Counted from the stretch's first letter, positions 17,749 through 27,455 are shown. The stretch: 64,000 bases of DNA from Micromonospora radicis (GCF_003583405.1 NZ_QXEC01000002.1:407378-471377); one strand, 5' to 3'. Translations and numbers: made by a program. Notes: generated by a model not told the origin, from the sequence alone.

Positions 17749-19794
17749 GTGACGCCTGCTGAGACCCGCGCCGCATCGCCGCCGGATTCCGACGACGCCG
17801 CGGGCTCGCCGTCCGAACCCGTCACCCAGGGTGAGGGTACGCGGGCCACGCCGCCCGCCACCGGCACGCCGGCCCCGGATGCGTCGCCGATCGATGTGTC
17901 GCCGAGCAAGTCGTCGGCGGGCGCGGTGGTGGCCGGCCCGGCGCCGACCGTGGTGGCCGTCGGCCGGGTCGGCGAGCCGGAACCGACTGTGGACGCCGGT
18001 GCGGCCGGGGACGCGGCGGACGCCGACCGGGCGGCTCCGGCGCGCCGGTTCCGGTTCCGGTGGACGCCGCGCCGGGTGGACCTCGCGGTCTTCGGTGGCT
18101 TCCTGCTGGTCGCGATCTGGGTGACCAGCCAGATCTGGGCGGATCCGGCCGGTCGGGTCGCCTCTCTCTACAGCAGTGACCCGGCTCAGGTGCAGTTCTT
18201 CCTGGCCCACTCGGTGCGGGTGGTGCTGCACGGGGAGTTCCCGTTCTTCACCGAGCAGTTCAACTATCCCGACGGGGTCAACCTGATGGCCAACACGGCC
18301 ATCCTGGCGCTGGGCATCCCGATGGTGCCGGTGACCCTGCTGTTCGGACCGGCGGTGACCTTCGTGGTGCTGGTCACGCTGGCGCTCGCGGGCACCGCGT
18401 CGGCCTGGTACCACGTGCTCTCCCGGCACGTGGTGAACAACCGGCTGGCGGCCGTGGTGGGTGGCTGGTTCTGCGGCTTCTCACCGGCGATGCTGTCGCA
18501 CGCCAGTTGGCATCCGAACATCATCAGCCAGTTCCTGCTGCCGTTCATCGTCTGGCGGGTCATGGTGATCACCCGCTCGACGCGGCCGTACCGGGACGGG
18601 GCGCTGCTGGCGCTGCTGGTCACCGCGCAGGCGTTCATCAACGAGGAGATCCTGCTCTTCACCGCGATGGGCTGCGGCATCTTCCTGATCGCGGTGGTCG
18701 TCCAGCGTCCCGCGCTCTGGTCGACGGCCTGGCGTCCGCTGGGCAAGGCGGTGGCGACCTGCACGGTGATCGCCGGCACGCTGCTGGCGTACCCGCTGTA
18801 CATCCAGTTCGCCGGGCCGATGGCGTACCACGGTCTCAGCGACGCGGTACGCGACTACGGCAACGACATCGCCGCGTACTTCGCCCCGGGCTCGCCGACC
18901 ATCGGCGGCAACCAGCGGGCGAACGTCAACCTCGCGCCGAACTACTCGGAGGAGAACGCCTTCTTCGGTTGGAGCCTGGCGTTGATCGCGGTCGGGATCG
19001 TCCTCTGGCTCCGCCGGGAGGTGCTGGTCCGGGCGCTCGCCGCGACCGCCGCCTTCTACACCATCCTCTCCCTCGGCGAGCGGATCACCTGGTGGGACCG
19101 GGAACTGGTGGTCGGGCCGTGGGAGTGGCTGGTCCGGCTGCCGCTGCTCGACGCGGTGGTACCGACCCGGTTCGGCATGATCACGAGCGTGGTGGTGGCG
19201 ATCCTGCTCGCCCTGGCGATCGAGCGCAGCCGGTCGCTGCCGCTGGACCCCCGGACCCTGCGTACGCTGACCGCCGGTGGCCTGGTGCTGGCGCTGCTGC
19301 CGATCGCACCGATGCCGCTGCCGATGACCTCCCGGCCGCCGGTTCCCGAGTTCATCACCTCCGACCGTTGGCGCGACTACGTCGGCCCGGACCAGACGTT
19401 GGTGCCGATCCCGGTGCCGAGCATGGGCAACACCCACGGGATGCGCTGGGCCGCGGCCACCAACCTCGACTTCAAGATCCCGGGCGGCTACTTCCTCGCC
19501 CCGCGTAACGGCAACACCGGTGACCCGGGCCGGTTCGGTGGCCGACCCAGCGGCATCGGCCGGCTGCTGGAGGGTGTCGCGACGACCGGCCGTACTCCCG
19601 AGTTGGACGACCGGCAGCGGCGCCGCTGCCTGGACGAGCTGCGGCACTGGCGGGCCGCGGTCCTGGTGCTGCCGGTACGCCAGCCGCACTCCGAACCGCT
19701 GCGGCAGACCGTCGAGCAGTTGGTCGGCCCGGCCCGCCTCGAACTGGACGTCTGGGTGTGGGACGTGCGGGCGTTGACCGACCCGGCGGTCTGA
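17749..19794 (+). CDS. Multi-pass membrane protein, GT-C glycosyltransferase-like, paralogue 1
   Basis: The 681-residue protein has a Pro/Ala-rich cytoplasmic N-terminus of about 100 residues, about 11 membrane segments, and a C-terminal soluble domain ending in LELDVWVWDVRAL. Shared with two paralogues in this window are YPDGVNLMANTA, FINEEILLF, SEENAFFGW, VVPTRFGM and RHWRAAVLVLP. The topology, a large loop after the first segment and a soluble C-terminus resemble GT-C polyprenyl-phosphate-dependent glycosyltransferases, but I see no diagnostic catalytic motif beyond scattered acidic residues. The stop codon overlaps the next ATG (TGATG), so paralogues 1 and 2 are one operon. Function is unproven. 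Confidence 0.75.
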   Translation: MTPAETRAASPPDSDDAAGSPSEPVTQGEGTRATPPATGTPAPDASPIDVSPSKSSAGAVVAGPAPTVVAVGRVGEPEPTVDAGAAGDAADADRAAPARRFRFRWTPRRVDLAVFGGFLLVAIWVTSQIWADPAGRVASLYSSDPAQVQFFLAHSVRVVLHGEFPFFTEQFNYPDGVNLMANTAILALGIPMVPVTLLFGPAVTFVVLVTLALAGTASAWYHVLSRHVVNNRLAAVVGGWFCGFSPAMLSHASWHPNIISQFLLPFIVWRVMVITRSTRPYRDGALLALLVTAQAFINEEILLFTAMGCGIFLIAVVVQRPALWSTAWRPLGKAVATCTVIAGTLLAYPLYIQFAGPMAYHGLSDAVRDYGNDIAAYFAPGSPTIGGNQRANVNLAPNYSEENAFFGWSLALIAVGIVLWLRREVLVRALAATAAFYTILSLGERITWWDRELVVGPWEWLVRLPLLDAVVPTRFGMITSVVVAILLALAIERSRSLPLDPRTLRTLTAGGLVLALLPIAPMPLPMTSRPPVPEFITSDRWRDYVGPDQTLVPIPVPSMGNTHGMRWAAATNLDFKIPGGYFLAPRNGNTGDPGRFGGRPSGIGRLLEGVATTGRTPELDDRQRRRCLDELRHWRAAVLVLPVRQPHSEPLRQTVEQLVGPARLELDVWVWDVRALTDPAV

Positions 19795-21608
19795 TGCCGG
19801 TCGGCACCGCCGAACGTCCCGCCGAGGTCACCGCCGCCCGGCGCCGGTGGCTGCCCCGCCGGGCTCCGGATCTGGTGGTGGTGTTCGGCTATCTGGCGCT
19901 CGCCGGGTGGCTGAGCAGCCGGCAGTGGGGCCGGCCGGACCGGCTGTTCCACCAGGCCGGCGACCAGATCCTCTTCGAGTGGATGCTGGCCCGGGCGGCG
20001 CGGGCGGTGCTCGGCGGGGAGGACCCGTTGTGGAGTGACGCGTTGAACGCCCCCGGCGGGGTGAACCTGATGGCCAACACCTCGGTACTCGGCCTGGGGA
20101 TACCGCTGACTCCGGTCACCGCGCTGTTCGGCTCGCAGACCGCCTTCCTGGTGGCGGTGGTGGGCTGCCTGGCCGGTACGGCGACCACCTGGTACGTCCT
20201 GCTGCGCCGGCGCCTGGTCGAGTCCCGGTGGGCCGCCGCCGTCGGCGGGCTGGTCTGCGGCTTCGCCCCCGGCATGGTGGCCCAGGCCGGGGCGCACCTG
20301 CATATGGCCGCCCAGTTCCTGGTGCCGGTGATCCTGGCCCTGCTCTTCCGCCCCGAGCCAGCCGCCGCCCGAGCCGCCGACGACGCCGCCCGAGGCACGG
20401 GCCGGGGCGGTGGGGTGTGGTGGCCCGGGGTGCTGCTCGGGCTGGTGGTCACCTACCAGGTCTTCCTCGGCGAGGAGGTGCTGTTCTTCGTGGCGCTGGC
20501 CGCCGGGGTGTTCGTGTTCGGGTATGCGCTGGCCGACCGGGCGGCGGCCCGTCGGCTCGCCCCGGCCGTGGCCGGTCGGGTCGGCGTGGGTGCGGCGGTG
20601 GCGGGCGGGCTGCTGGCGTACCCGTTGTGGTTCCAGTTCTTCGGTCCGGGGCACTACCGGGGGATGCCGTTCCACGCGTACGGCTACCAGCTCGACGCGG
20701 CGTCCTTCACCGCGCCGGCCCGGCAGACCGTGTTCGGTGACCAGCGTCCGCCGGGCCTGCTGGCGCCCAACCTGACCGAGGAGAACTCCTTCTTCGGGCC
20801 GGTGCTGCTGGTGCTCGCCGTGGTCGTCACGATCTGGCTGTGGCGCCGCCCGCTGGTCCGGGCCCTGGCCGGATGCGGGGTGCTGTTCGCCCTGCTCTCG
20901 CTCGGCACGCCGGTACGCCTCGACGGGGCGCTCACCGAGTTGACCGGCCCGTACCGGCTGGTCGCCGGGTTGCCGCTGGTCGACCACGTGGTGCCGGCCC
21001 GGTTCGCGTTGGTCTGCGTACCGGTGCTGGGCATCCTGGTGGCCCTGAGCGTGGACCGGATCCGGTCCGTCGGCCGGGCGCCGGTGCGGGCGCTGGGGGC
21101 CGCCGCGGTGGCCGTCGCCCTGCTGCCGCTGGTTCCGACGCCGATCCGGACCGTGCCGGTCGGGCCGGTGCCGGCGTTCGTCGCCGAGGGCATCTGGCGG
21201 GAGTACGTGCCGGCCGGTCGGACCCTGGTGGCGGTGCCGCCGGTCACCAACGCCGGTCGCAGTCCGGCGATGCTCTGGTCGGCCCGGACCGGGCTGGCCT
21301 TCACCGCACCGGGTGGCTTCTTCATCGGCCCGGTGGCCGCGGACGATCCGACGGCCCGCTGGGGCGCCCCGGACCGGCCCACCTCGGTACTGCTGCGTCG
21401 GGTGGCCGACACCGGTGAGGTGCCGTCGGTCACCGAGGCCGACCGTCGGCAGGCGGTGGCGGACCTGCGGCACTGGCGGGCGGCGGTGGTCGTGCAGAGT
21501 GGACTGTCGACCGGCGAACCGGTGCGGCGTACCGTCGAGGCGCTGCTCGGTCCGGCCCGGCGGATCGACGACGCGCTGGTCTGGGACGTCCGCCCGCTGG
21601 TCGGCTGA
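19794..21608 (+). CDS. Multi-pass membrane protein, GT-C glycosyltransferase-like, paralogue 2
   Basis: The 604-residue protein resembles its upstream neighbour but lacks the long N-terminal extension. Matching blocks are APGGVNLMANTSVLGLGIPL, VFLGEEVLFF, TEENSFFGPVLLV, HVVPARFAL and LRHWRAAVVV, and it ends DDALVWDVRPLVG. About 11 membrane segments are visible. The ATG overlaps the previous TGA by one base, which implies translational coupling and possibly a heteromeric pair. Function is unproven, as for paralogue 1. Confidence 0.75.
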   Translation: MPVGTAERPAEVTAARRRWLPRRAPDLVVVFGYLALAGWLSSRQWGRPDRLFHQAGDQILFEWMLARAARAVLGGEDPLWSDALNAPGGVNLMANTSVLGLGIPLTPVTALFGSQTAFLVAVVGCLAGTATTWYVLLRRRLVESRWAAAVGGLVCGFAPGMVAQAGAHLHMAAQFLVPVILALLFRPEPAAARAADDAARGTGRGGGVWWPGVLLGLVVTYQVFLGEEVLFFVALAAGVFVFGYALADRAAARRLAPAVAGRVGVGAAVAGGLLAYPLWFQFFGPGHYRGMPFHAYGYQLDAASFTAPARQTVFGDQRPPGLLAPNLTEENSFFGPVLLVLAVVVTIWLWRRPLVRALAGCGVLFALLSLGTPVRLDGALTELTGPYRLVAGLPLVDHVVPARFALVCVPVLGILVALSVDRIRSVGRAPVRALGAAAVAVALLPLVPTPIRTVPVGPVPAFVAEGIWREYVPAGRTLVAVPPVTNAGRSPAMLWSARTGLAFTAPGGFFIGPVAADDPTARWGAPDRPTSVLLRRVADTGEVPSVTEADRRQAVADLRHWRAAVVVQSGLSTGEPVRRTVEALLGPARRIDDALVWDVRPLVG

Positions 21609-21654
21609 GCCGCCCACGCCGGTCGGCCGGTGGCCGGATGGCAGACTTCTCGGG

Positions 21655-22320
21655 GTGAGTGACGTGGCCGCGACGCCGACGGACGGCGAGCTGGAGAGTG
21701 TCAGTCTGGTCGACCTTGCCGTCGCCCGGCTGACCCGGGAGATCCTCAGCGGCCGGAGCGACCCGGGCGAACGACTGGTGGAGGAGCAGCTGACCCGGCG
21801 GCTCGGGATCAGCCGGGCGCCGTTGCGCGAGGCGCTGCGGCTGCTGGCGCAGCGCGGGCTGGTCGAGCACGTGCCCCGGCGCGGGGTCCGGGTCGCCACC
21901 CTCTCCGACCGGGACGTCCAGGAGCTGTACGAGCTGCGCGACGTGCTGGAGCGGTTCGCGGTGCGGGCGGGGATCCCGGTGGCCGGAGAGAGCGAGCTGG
22001 CCGGGTTGGGGGCCGCGCTGGACCAGATGCGCGAGGCGACCCGCGCCGGTGACCGGCTGGCGGTAGCCGAGTCGCACCGGGCGTTCCACGTCGCGCTGGT
22101 GGCGCTGGCCGGCAACCGTCAGCTCTCCGGGGTGTACGAGTCGATCCTGGTGAAGTTGCAGCTCTACATGGCGATCAACCTGCGCCGCGAGGCGGAGGTG
22201 GCGCAGCCGCTGGACGGGGTGCACCGGCACGAGCGGCTCTACGCCGCGGTCGTCGGGGGAGACCCGGAGGACGTCCTCGCGGTGCTCTCCGAACACGGGG
22301 CGCGTTCGTACCTCCGGTGA
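21655..22320 (+). CDS. GntR-family transcriptional regulator with FCD domain
   Basis: The 221-residue protein has an N-terminal winged helix (LTREILSGRSDPGERLVEEQ, then RLGISRAPLREALRLLAQRG) and a C-terminal all-helical FCD ligand-binding domain (about 90-215) with AESHRAFHVALVALAGNRQL. FCD regulators usually repress nearby catabolic genes and release DNA on binding a small metabolite. It lies 102 bases upstream of the allophanate hydrolase gene in the same direction and is the obvious candidate regulator of that operon. The start is GTG 21655; CAGACT sits 7 bases upstream, suggesting a leaderless transcript. Confidence 0.88.
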   Translation: MSDVAATPTDGELESVSLVDLAVARLTREILSGRSDPGERLVEEQLTRRLGISRAPLREALRLLAQRGLVEHVPRRGVRVATLSDRDVQELYELRDVLERFAVRAGIPVAGESELAGLGAALDQMREATRAGDRLAVAESHRAFHVALVALAGNRQLSGVYESILVKLQLYMAINLRREAEVAQPLDGVHRHERLYAAVVGGDPEDVLAVLSEHGARSYLR

Positions 22321-22406
22321 GGCCTGGCCGCCCCGCCCGCGTCGAGGCCCCGCCGGACCGCCGTCATCTCGTCGTTACCTGCCGTGCCGACGCTCGAAAC
22401 AGAACG

Positions 22407-22419
22407 GTCGACAATCGAC
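22407..22419. promoter_or_regulatory. Candidate operator overlapping the allophanate hydrolase promoter
   Basis: GTCGA-CAA-TCGAC is a perfect 5-bp inverted repeat with a 3-base centre, ending 3 bases before the ATG at 22423. The -10-like GACAAT (22410-22415) lies inside it. A regulator bound here would block a leaderless transcript; the adjacent GntR protein is the likely candidate. Confidence 0.5.
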
Positions 22420-22422
22420 TGT

Positions 22423-24372
22423 ATGCCAGAGCGGATCGGATCCATCTCGGAGTTGCGTGCGGCGTACCGCGACGGCCGGCTCACCCCGGTCGACCTGGCC
22501 GAACGCGTCCTGGACGGGCTCGCCGGGCGGGACCGGGAGCCGGTCTGGATCAGCACGGTCGCCGGCAACGAGCTGCGGGCCCGCGCCGCCGAGTTGACCC
22601 GCGACGGCGATCCGGCGGCCCTGCCGCTGTACGGCATCCCGTTCGCCGTCAAGGACAACATCGACGTGGCCGGCATGATCACGACCGCGGGCTGTCCCGA
22701 CTTCGGGTACCGGGCCACCGAGGACGCCCCGGTGGTGCGGCGACTGCTCGACGCCGGTGCCCTGCTGGTCGGCAAGACCAACCTCGACCAGTTCGCCACC
22801 GGCCTGACCGGTGCCCGCTCGCCGTACGGCAGCTGCGAGAGCGTCTTCGGCGGCGGGCTCGTCTCGGGCGGGTCCAGCTCCGGTTCGGCGGTCGCGGTCG
22901 CCGCCGGCCAGGTCTGCTTCGCCCTCGGTACGGACACCGCCGGATCCGGCCGGGTACCGGCGGCGCTGAACGGGATCGTCGGCGTCAAACCCACCCGTGG
23001 CCTGCTCAGCACGGCCGGGGTGGTGCCGGCCTGCCGGTCGCTGGACTGTGTCTCCGTCTTCGCCACCGACGTCGCCGGTGCGATGCGGGTGTGGCACGCC
23101 GCGCGTGGGATGACGGCGGCCGACCCGTGGGGGCGTCCGCTGCCGGCGGAGCGGGTGGATGCCCGCATGCCCGGGACGCTACGCCTCGGCACCCCCCGCA
23201 CAGAAGAGCTGGACTTCTTCGACGACGCCGGTCAGGCGGTCCGGTTCGCGGCCGGTGTCCGGCGGCTGCGGGGGCTGGTCGGTGCCGCCCGACCGGTGCC
23301 GCTCGCGCCCTTCCTGGCGGCGGGCGACCTGCTCTACCAGGGGCCGTGGGTGGCCGAGCGGCTGGCCGCGCTGGACGGCTTCCTGCGCGCGCGTCCCGAC
23401 TCGGTCCTCCCGGTCACCCGGGCGGTGTTGGAGACCGGGCGGCGCTACGACGCGGCCGACGCCTTCCGGGGTCAACACCGCCTGCGTGAGCTGCGCGCCC
23501 AGGTCGACCGGCTCTGGCAGGAGATCGACGTGCTGGTGCTACCGACCGTCGGTACGACGTTCACCCTCGACGAGATCGCCGCCGACCCGATCGGGCGCAA
23601 CACCACGCTCGGCCGGTACACCCAGTTCGCGAACCTGCTCGACCTGGCCGCGGTGACCGTGCCGAACGGGTTCACCGCCGCCGGTCGCCCGGCCAGCCTC
23701 ACCCTGATCGGCCCCGCGTTCAGCGACACCACCCTGGCCCGACTCGCCACCGCCTTCACCACCACCGGCGGCGACTCGGCGACCGACCCGGCCCGTGGTC
23801 CGGACGAGCCGACTCGCGGCCCGGCGGCCCCGGCCGCTGCCCGGACGTCAACTGATCAAGCGGCGGCCGACCAGCCGGCGGGCACGTCGGCCCAGGTGCT
23901 GCTCGCCGTCGTCGGCCGGCACCTGGCCGGCGAGTCACGCAACGCGGAACTGGTCGAGCTGGGAGCCACCCTGGCTGGCGCCGCCCGCACCGCGCCGCTC
24001 TACCGGCTCTACCGGCTGGACAGCGCCGACGGCGTCGGGTTGCCGGGGCTGGTCCGGGTCGCCTCGACGGCACCGGACGGACACCCGATCGAGGTCGAAC
24101 TCTGGCGGCTGTCCGGCTCCGCCGTCGGTCGGCTGCTGGCCCGGGTACCGGCGCCACTCTCGCTCGGCTGGGTCCGGCTGCACGACGGGCGCGACGTGCT
24201 CGGGTTCCTCTGCGAGGCGTACGCCGCCGGTCCCGACGCGGAGGACATCAGCGCCACCGGCGGGTGGCGTGCGTACCGGCGGACGGTCGGGGCCGTCCGC
24301 GACCCGGGACACCCCGGTTCGGCGGAGACGACGACAGGAGGAGAGCGAGGATGGGCAGCATCGGGCCGGTGA
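22423..24372 (+). CDS. atzF: Allophanate hydrolase (AtzF-like)
   Basis: Allophanate hydrolase splits allophanate to ammonia and carbon dioxide, the last step of biuret, cyanuric acid or urea-carboxylase pathways. The 649-residue protein has an amidase-signature domain (about 1-450) with catalytic Lys in FAVKDNID, the Ser-rich GGSSSGSAVAVAAGQ and ALGTDTAGSGRVPAA, then a Pro/Ala-rich linker and a C-terminal AtzF-type domain (about 490-610) with GRHLAGESRNAEL and LYRLYRLDS. No urea carboxylase gene is nearby, so allophanate probably comes from biuret. The ATG at 22423 has no ribosome-binding site and may head a leaderless mRNA. Its 3' end overlaps the next gene by 22 bases. Confidence 0.92.
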   Translation: MPERIGSISELRAAYRDGRLTPVDLAERVLDGLAGRDREPVWISTVAGNELRARAAELTRDGDPAALPLYGIPFAVKDNIDVAGMITTAGCPDFGYRATEDAPVVRRLLDAGALLVGKTNLDQFATGLTGARSPYGSCESVFGGGLVSGGSSSGSAVAVAAGQVCFALGTDTAGSGRVPAALNGIVGVKPTRGLLSTAGVVPACRSLDCVSVFATDVAGAMRVWHAARGMTAADPWGRPLPAERVDARMPGTLRLGTPRTEELDFFDDAGQAVRFAAGVRRLRGLVGAARPVPLAPFLAAGDLLYQGPWVAERLAALDGFLRARPDSVLPVTRAVLETGRRYDAADAFRGQHRLRELRAQVDRLWQEIDVLVLPTVGTTFTLDEIAADPIGRNTTLGRYTQFANLLDLAAVTVPNGFTAAGRPASLTLIGPAFSDTTLARLATAFTTTGGDSATDPARGPDEPTRGPAAPAAARTSTDQAAADQPAGTSAQVLLAVVGRHLAGESRNAELVELGATLAGAARTAPLYRLYRLDSADGVGLPGLVRVASTAPDGHPIEVELWRLSGSAVGRLLARVPAPLSLGWVRLHDGRDVLGFLCEAYAAGPDAEDISATGGWRAYRRTVGAVRDPGHPGSAETTTGGERGWAASGR

Positions 24373-25040
24373 CGGCCAACCCCTACCCGTGGCCGTACGA
24401 CGGCGTGGTGGACACCGCGCGTACCGCGGTGCTCTGCATCGACTGGCAGACCGACTTCTGTGGACCGGGCGGCTACGTCGACACGATGGGCTACGACATC
24501 AGCCTCACCCGGGCCGGACTGCCCGCCACCGCCCGGCTGCTGGCGCACGTCCGCTCCCTCGGGATGCTGGTCGTGCACACCCGCGAGGGTCACGACCCCG
24601 ACCTGTCCGACCTGCCGGCCAACAAACGGTGGCGCTCGGCGCGGATCGGCGCCGAGATCGGCGGCGCGGGGCCCTGCGGCAGGATCCTGGTGCGGGGCGA
24701 GCCGGGGTGGGAGATCGTGCCGGAGGTCGCCCCGGTGCCCGGCGAGGTGGTCGTCGACAAGCCGGGCAAGGGCGCCTTCTACGCCACCAACCTCGACCTG
24801 GTGCTGCGTACCCGGGGCATCACCCACCTGATCCTCACCGGCATCACCACCGACGTCTGCGTGCACACCACCATGCGCGAGGCGAACGACCGGGGCTACG
24901 AGTGCCTGATCCTCTCCGACTGCACCGGCGCCACCGACAAGGGCAACCACGACGCGGCGCTGCACATGGTGACCATGCAGGGCGGGGTGTTCGGCTGCGT
25001 GGCCACCTCCGACGACGTCATCGCCGCCACCACCGAATGA
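24351..25040 (+). CDS. Isochorismatase-fold cysteine hydrolase 1 (biuret/triuret hydrolase type)
   Basis: The 229-residue protein has the catalytic triad of the isochorismatase-like amidohydrolases: Asp in LCIDWQTDF, Lys in [11 protein letters not shown] and Cys in [19 protein letters not shown]. Biuret hydrolase (BiuH) and triuret hydrolase belong to this family and are found with AtzF. Here a second paralogue follows 9 bases later, so one may remove a carbamoyl unit from triuret or carboxybiuret and the other from biuret; I cannot tell which is which. The ATG follows AGGAGGAGAG and lies inside the end of the allophanate hydrolase gene. Confidence 0.88.
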   Translation: MGSIGPVTANPYPWPYDGVVDTARTAVLCIDWQTDFCGPGGYVDTMGYDISLTRAGLPATARLLAHVRSLGMLVVHTREGHDPDLSDLPANKRWRSARIGAEIGGAGPCGRILVRGEPGWEIVPEVAPVPGEVVVDKPGKGAFYATNLDLVLRTRGITHLILTGITTDVCVHTTMREANDRGYECLILSDCTGATDKGNHDAALHMVTMQGGVFGCVATSDDVIAATTE

Positions 25041-25049
25041 GGTGAAGCA

Positions 25050-25742
25050 ATGCCGACCATCACCGCCGCGCGGCCCGCGGCGTACGCGTTCGACCTGCAC
25101 ACCACCGCGCTGCTCGTCATCGACATGCAGCGGGACTTCCTGGAGCCGGGTGGCTTCGGCGAGAGCCTGGGCAACGACGTCGGCCAGCTGCGCCGCACCA
25201 TCGGGCCGCTCACCGCGTTGCTGGCCGGCGCCCGGGCGGCCGGCCTGACCGTGCTGCACACCCGCGAGGGGCACCTGCCCGACCTCTCCGACTGCCCACC
25301 GGCCAAACTCGAACGGGGGGCGCCGAGCCGGCGCATCGGCGATCCCGGCCCCAACGGCCGGATCCTGATCCGGGGCGAGTACGGCCACGACATCGTCGAC
25401 GAGCTGGCTCCGCTGCCCGGTGAACCGGTGATCGACAAGCCCGGCAAGGGTGCCTTCTACGCCACCGGACTGGACGAACTGCTCGCCGAGCGGAACGTCC
25501 GCAGCCTCCTGGTCACCGGGGTCACCACGGAGGTGTGCGTACACACCACCGTCCGGGAGGCCAACGACCGCGGGTACGAGTGTCTCGTGCTCGCCGACTG
25601 CGTCGGGTCCTACTTCCCCGAGTTCCAGCGGGTCGGGCTCGACATGATCGCCGCCCAGGGCGGGATCTTCGGGTGGGTCGCCGACTCCATGGACGTGCTC
25701 GCCGTGCTGCCCACCACCCCCGTGTTGCAACCCTCCTCCTGA
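25050..25742 (+). CDS. Isochorismatase-fold cysteine hydrolase 2 (biuret/triuret hydrolase type)
   Basis: The 230-residue paralogue of the preceding gene has Asp in LVIDMQRDF, Lys in [11 protein letters not shown] and Cys in [19 protein letters not shown]. The substrate-side segment differs ([13 protein letters not shown] instead of CTGATDKGNHDAA), which suggests a different substrate. Cytoplasmic biuret or triuret hydrolysis is the most economical role given the downstream allophanate step. The ATG at 25050 follows AGGTGA and begins 9 bases after the previous stop. Confidence 0.88.
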   Translation: MPTITAARPAAYAFDLHTTALLVIDMQRDFLEPGGFGESLGNDVGQLRRTIGPLTALLAGARAAGLTVLHTREGHLPDLSDCPPAKLERGAPSRRIGDPGPNGRILIRGEYGHDIVDELAPLPGEPVIDKPGKGAFYATGLDELLAERNVRSLLVTGVTTEVCVHTTVREANDRGYECLVLADCVGSYFPEFQRVGLDMIAAQGGIFGWVADSMDVLAVLPTTPVLQPSS

Positions 25743-25754
25743 CCGGGAGCAGCC

Positions 25755-27455
25755 ATGGTCCCCAGCAGAACCCCCACCGCCGCACTGCCCTACTGGGTAC
25801 GCGGCGACACCAACGCGTTCTTCGGCTTCGGCGTCAACGTCCTGGTCAACGTGCTCACCCTGACCGGGCTCTGTCTGTTCGTGGTGAACCTCCCCGAGCG
25901 GGAGGTCTTCGGCACCATCCTGCCGGCGCTCGGCATCGCTTTGGTCGCCGGCAACGTCTACTACACGTACCTGGCCCGACGGCTGGCCCGGCGGGAGCAC
26001 CGCGGCGACGTGACGGCGCTGCCGTACGGGCCGAGCGTGCCGCACATGTTCATCGTCATCTTCGTCATCATGTTGCCGATCTTCCTGCGCACCGGAGATC
26101 CGCTGCGCGCCTGGGAGGCCGGCCTGGCCTGGGCCTTCATCATCGGCGTGATCGTGTTGATCGGCGCCTTCGTCGGGCCGTACATCCGCCGGTTCACCCC
26201 CCGGGCCGCGTTGCTCGGCACCCTCGCCGGCATCTCCATCACCTTCATCTCGATGAACCCGGCCGGGCAGATGTGGCGGATGGCCTGGATCGCCCTGCCG
26301 GTCCTCGCGCTGCTGCTGATCGGCCTGCTCACCGACGTGAAGCTGCCGTTCAACTTCCCGATCGGGCTGGCCGCCCTGCTGCTCGGCACGGCGATCGGCT
26401 GGCTCGGCGGGGCGATGTCGGTGCCGGACGTCACGGCGGCCGCGCGGGACATCGCGTTCGCCTTCCCCACCTTCCAGTTCGACCTGCTGTGGCGCGGCCT
26501 GACGGACATGGCGCCGCTGCTGGCGACCGCGATCCCGCTCGGCGTCTACAACTTCACCGAGGCGATGACCAACGTGGAGAGCGCGGCGACCGCCGGGGAC
26601 AACTACAACCTGCGCAGCGTCCTGCTCGCCGACGGCGCCGGCGCGGTGATCGGCTCCGCGCTCGGTTCCCCCTTCCCGCCGGCCGTCTACGTCGGTCACC
26701 CGGGCTGGAAGGCCGCCGGTGGCCGGACCGGCTACTCGATGGCCACCGGCGTGATCATCGCGTTGCTCTGCTTCCTCGGGATGTTCTCGCTGCTCGGCGC
26801 GATCTTCCCGACCGCCGCGATCGTGCCGATCCTGCTCTACATCGGGCTGTTGATCGGTGCCCAGGCGTTCCAGGCCACCCCCCGGGCACACGCGGCGGCC
26901 GTGGTGGCGGCGCTGATCCCGAACATCGCGGCCTGGGCGACCGGGCAGATGAACAACGCCCTGGCGGCAGCCGGCACCAGCGCCGCCGAGGTCGGCGACG
27001 AGGCCCTCGCCGGCGCCGGAGTGGTCTACGACGGGCTGCGGGTGCTCGGCGAGGGTGCCATCCTCGCCGGCCTGGTGCTCGGTGCGATCGTCGTCTTCAT
27101 CATCGACAAACGCTTCGCCCGCGCGGCCGTCTTCGCCGCCGTGGGTGCGCTGCTCGCCTTCGTCGGCCTGATCCACGGCGAGGAGGTCCAGTGGAACGCC
27201 AACGGTCAGGTCGCCCTCGGCTACCTCTTCGTGGCGGTGGTCTGCGGGATCTTCGCGCTCGGCAAGTACCCGCCCCGGGTGCCCGAACCCGAGGAGATCG
27301 AACTGGACCGCCAGCACGGCGGCGGCACCACCGACACCGCAGTGCCGGTGCCGGCCGTCGCGGCGGGGGCCGGGGCGCCGGCCGGTACCGAGGCGACTTC
27401 CGCGCCGGCCGATCCGGTCGACGGTGGGAAGCGTGAGCCGGCGGTGAGCGGCTGA
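25755..27455 (+). CDS. Purine/uracil permease-like (NCS2-type) membrane transporter
   Basis: The 566-residue protein has about 13 membrane segments and a soluble C-terminal tail. Motifs such as TALPYGPSVPHMF, GVYNFTEAMTNVESAATAGD and SPFPPAVYVGHPGWKA fit the NCS2/AzgA-like permease superfamily, in which the Asn-x-Glu-Ser segment lies near the substrate site. In this operon it should import the nitrogen compound used by the hydrolases, probably a flat, urea-like molecule such as biuret. The ATG follows GGGAGC 12 bases after the previous gene. The subfamily assignment is moderate and the substrate is inferred from context. Confidence 0.75.
   Translation: MVPSRTPTAALPYWVRGDTNAFFGFGVNVLVNVLTLTGLCLFVVNLPEREVFGTILPALGIALVAGNVYYTYLARRLARREHRGDVTALPYGPSVPHMFIVIFVIMLPIFLRTGDPLRAWEAGLAWAFIIGVIVLIGAFVGPYIRRFTPRAALLGTLAGISITFISMNPAGQMWRMAWIALPVLALLLIGLLTDVKLPFNFPIGLAALLLGTAIGWLGGAMSVPDVTAAARDIAFAFPTFQFDLLWRGLTDMAPLLATAIPLGVYNFTEAMTNVESAATAGDNYNLRSVLLADGAGAVIGSALGSPFPPAVYVGHPGWKAAGGRTGYSMATGVIIALLCFLGMFSLLGAIFPTAAIVPILLYIGLLIGAQAFQATPRAHAAAVVAALIPNIAAWATGQMNNALAAAGTSAAEVGDEALAGAGVVYDGLRVLGEGAILAGLVLGAIVVFIIDKRFARAAVFAAVGALLAFVGLIHGEEVQWNANGQVALGYLFVAVVCGIFALGKYPPRVPEPEEIELDRQHGGGTTDTAVPVPAVAAGAGAPAGTEATSAPADPVDGGKREPAVSG

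Noticed and set aside
24009..27317. 1102-residue open frame on the minus strand
   Set aside because: It is the antisense of the nitrogen operon. The composition is Gly/Arg/Asp/His-rich and repetitive, as expected for a shadow frame in high-GC DNA, and it has no domain motifs.
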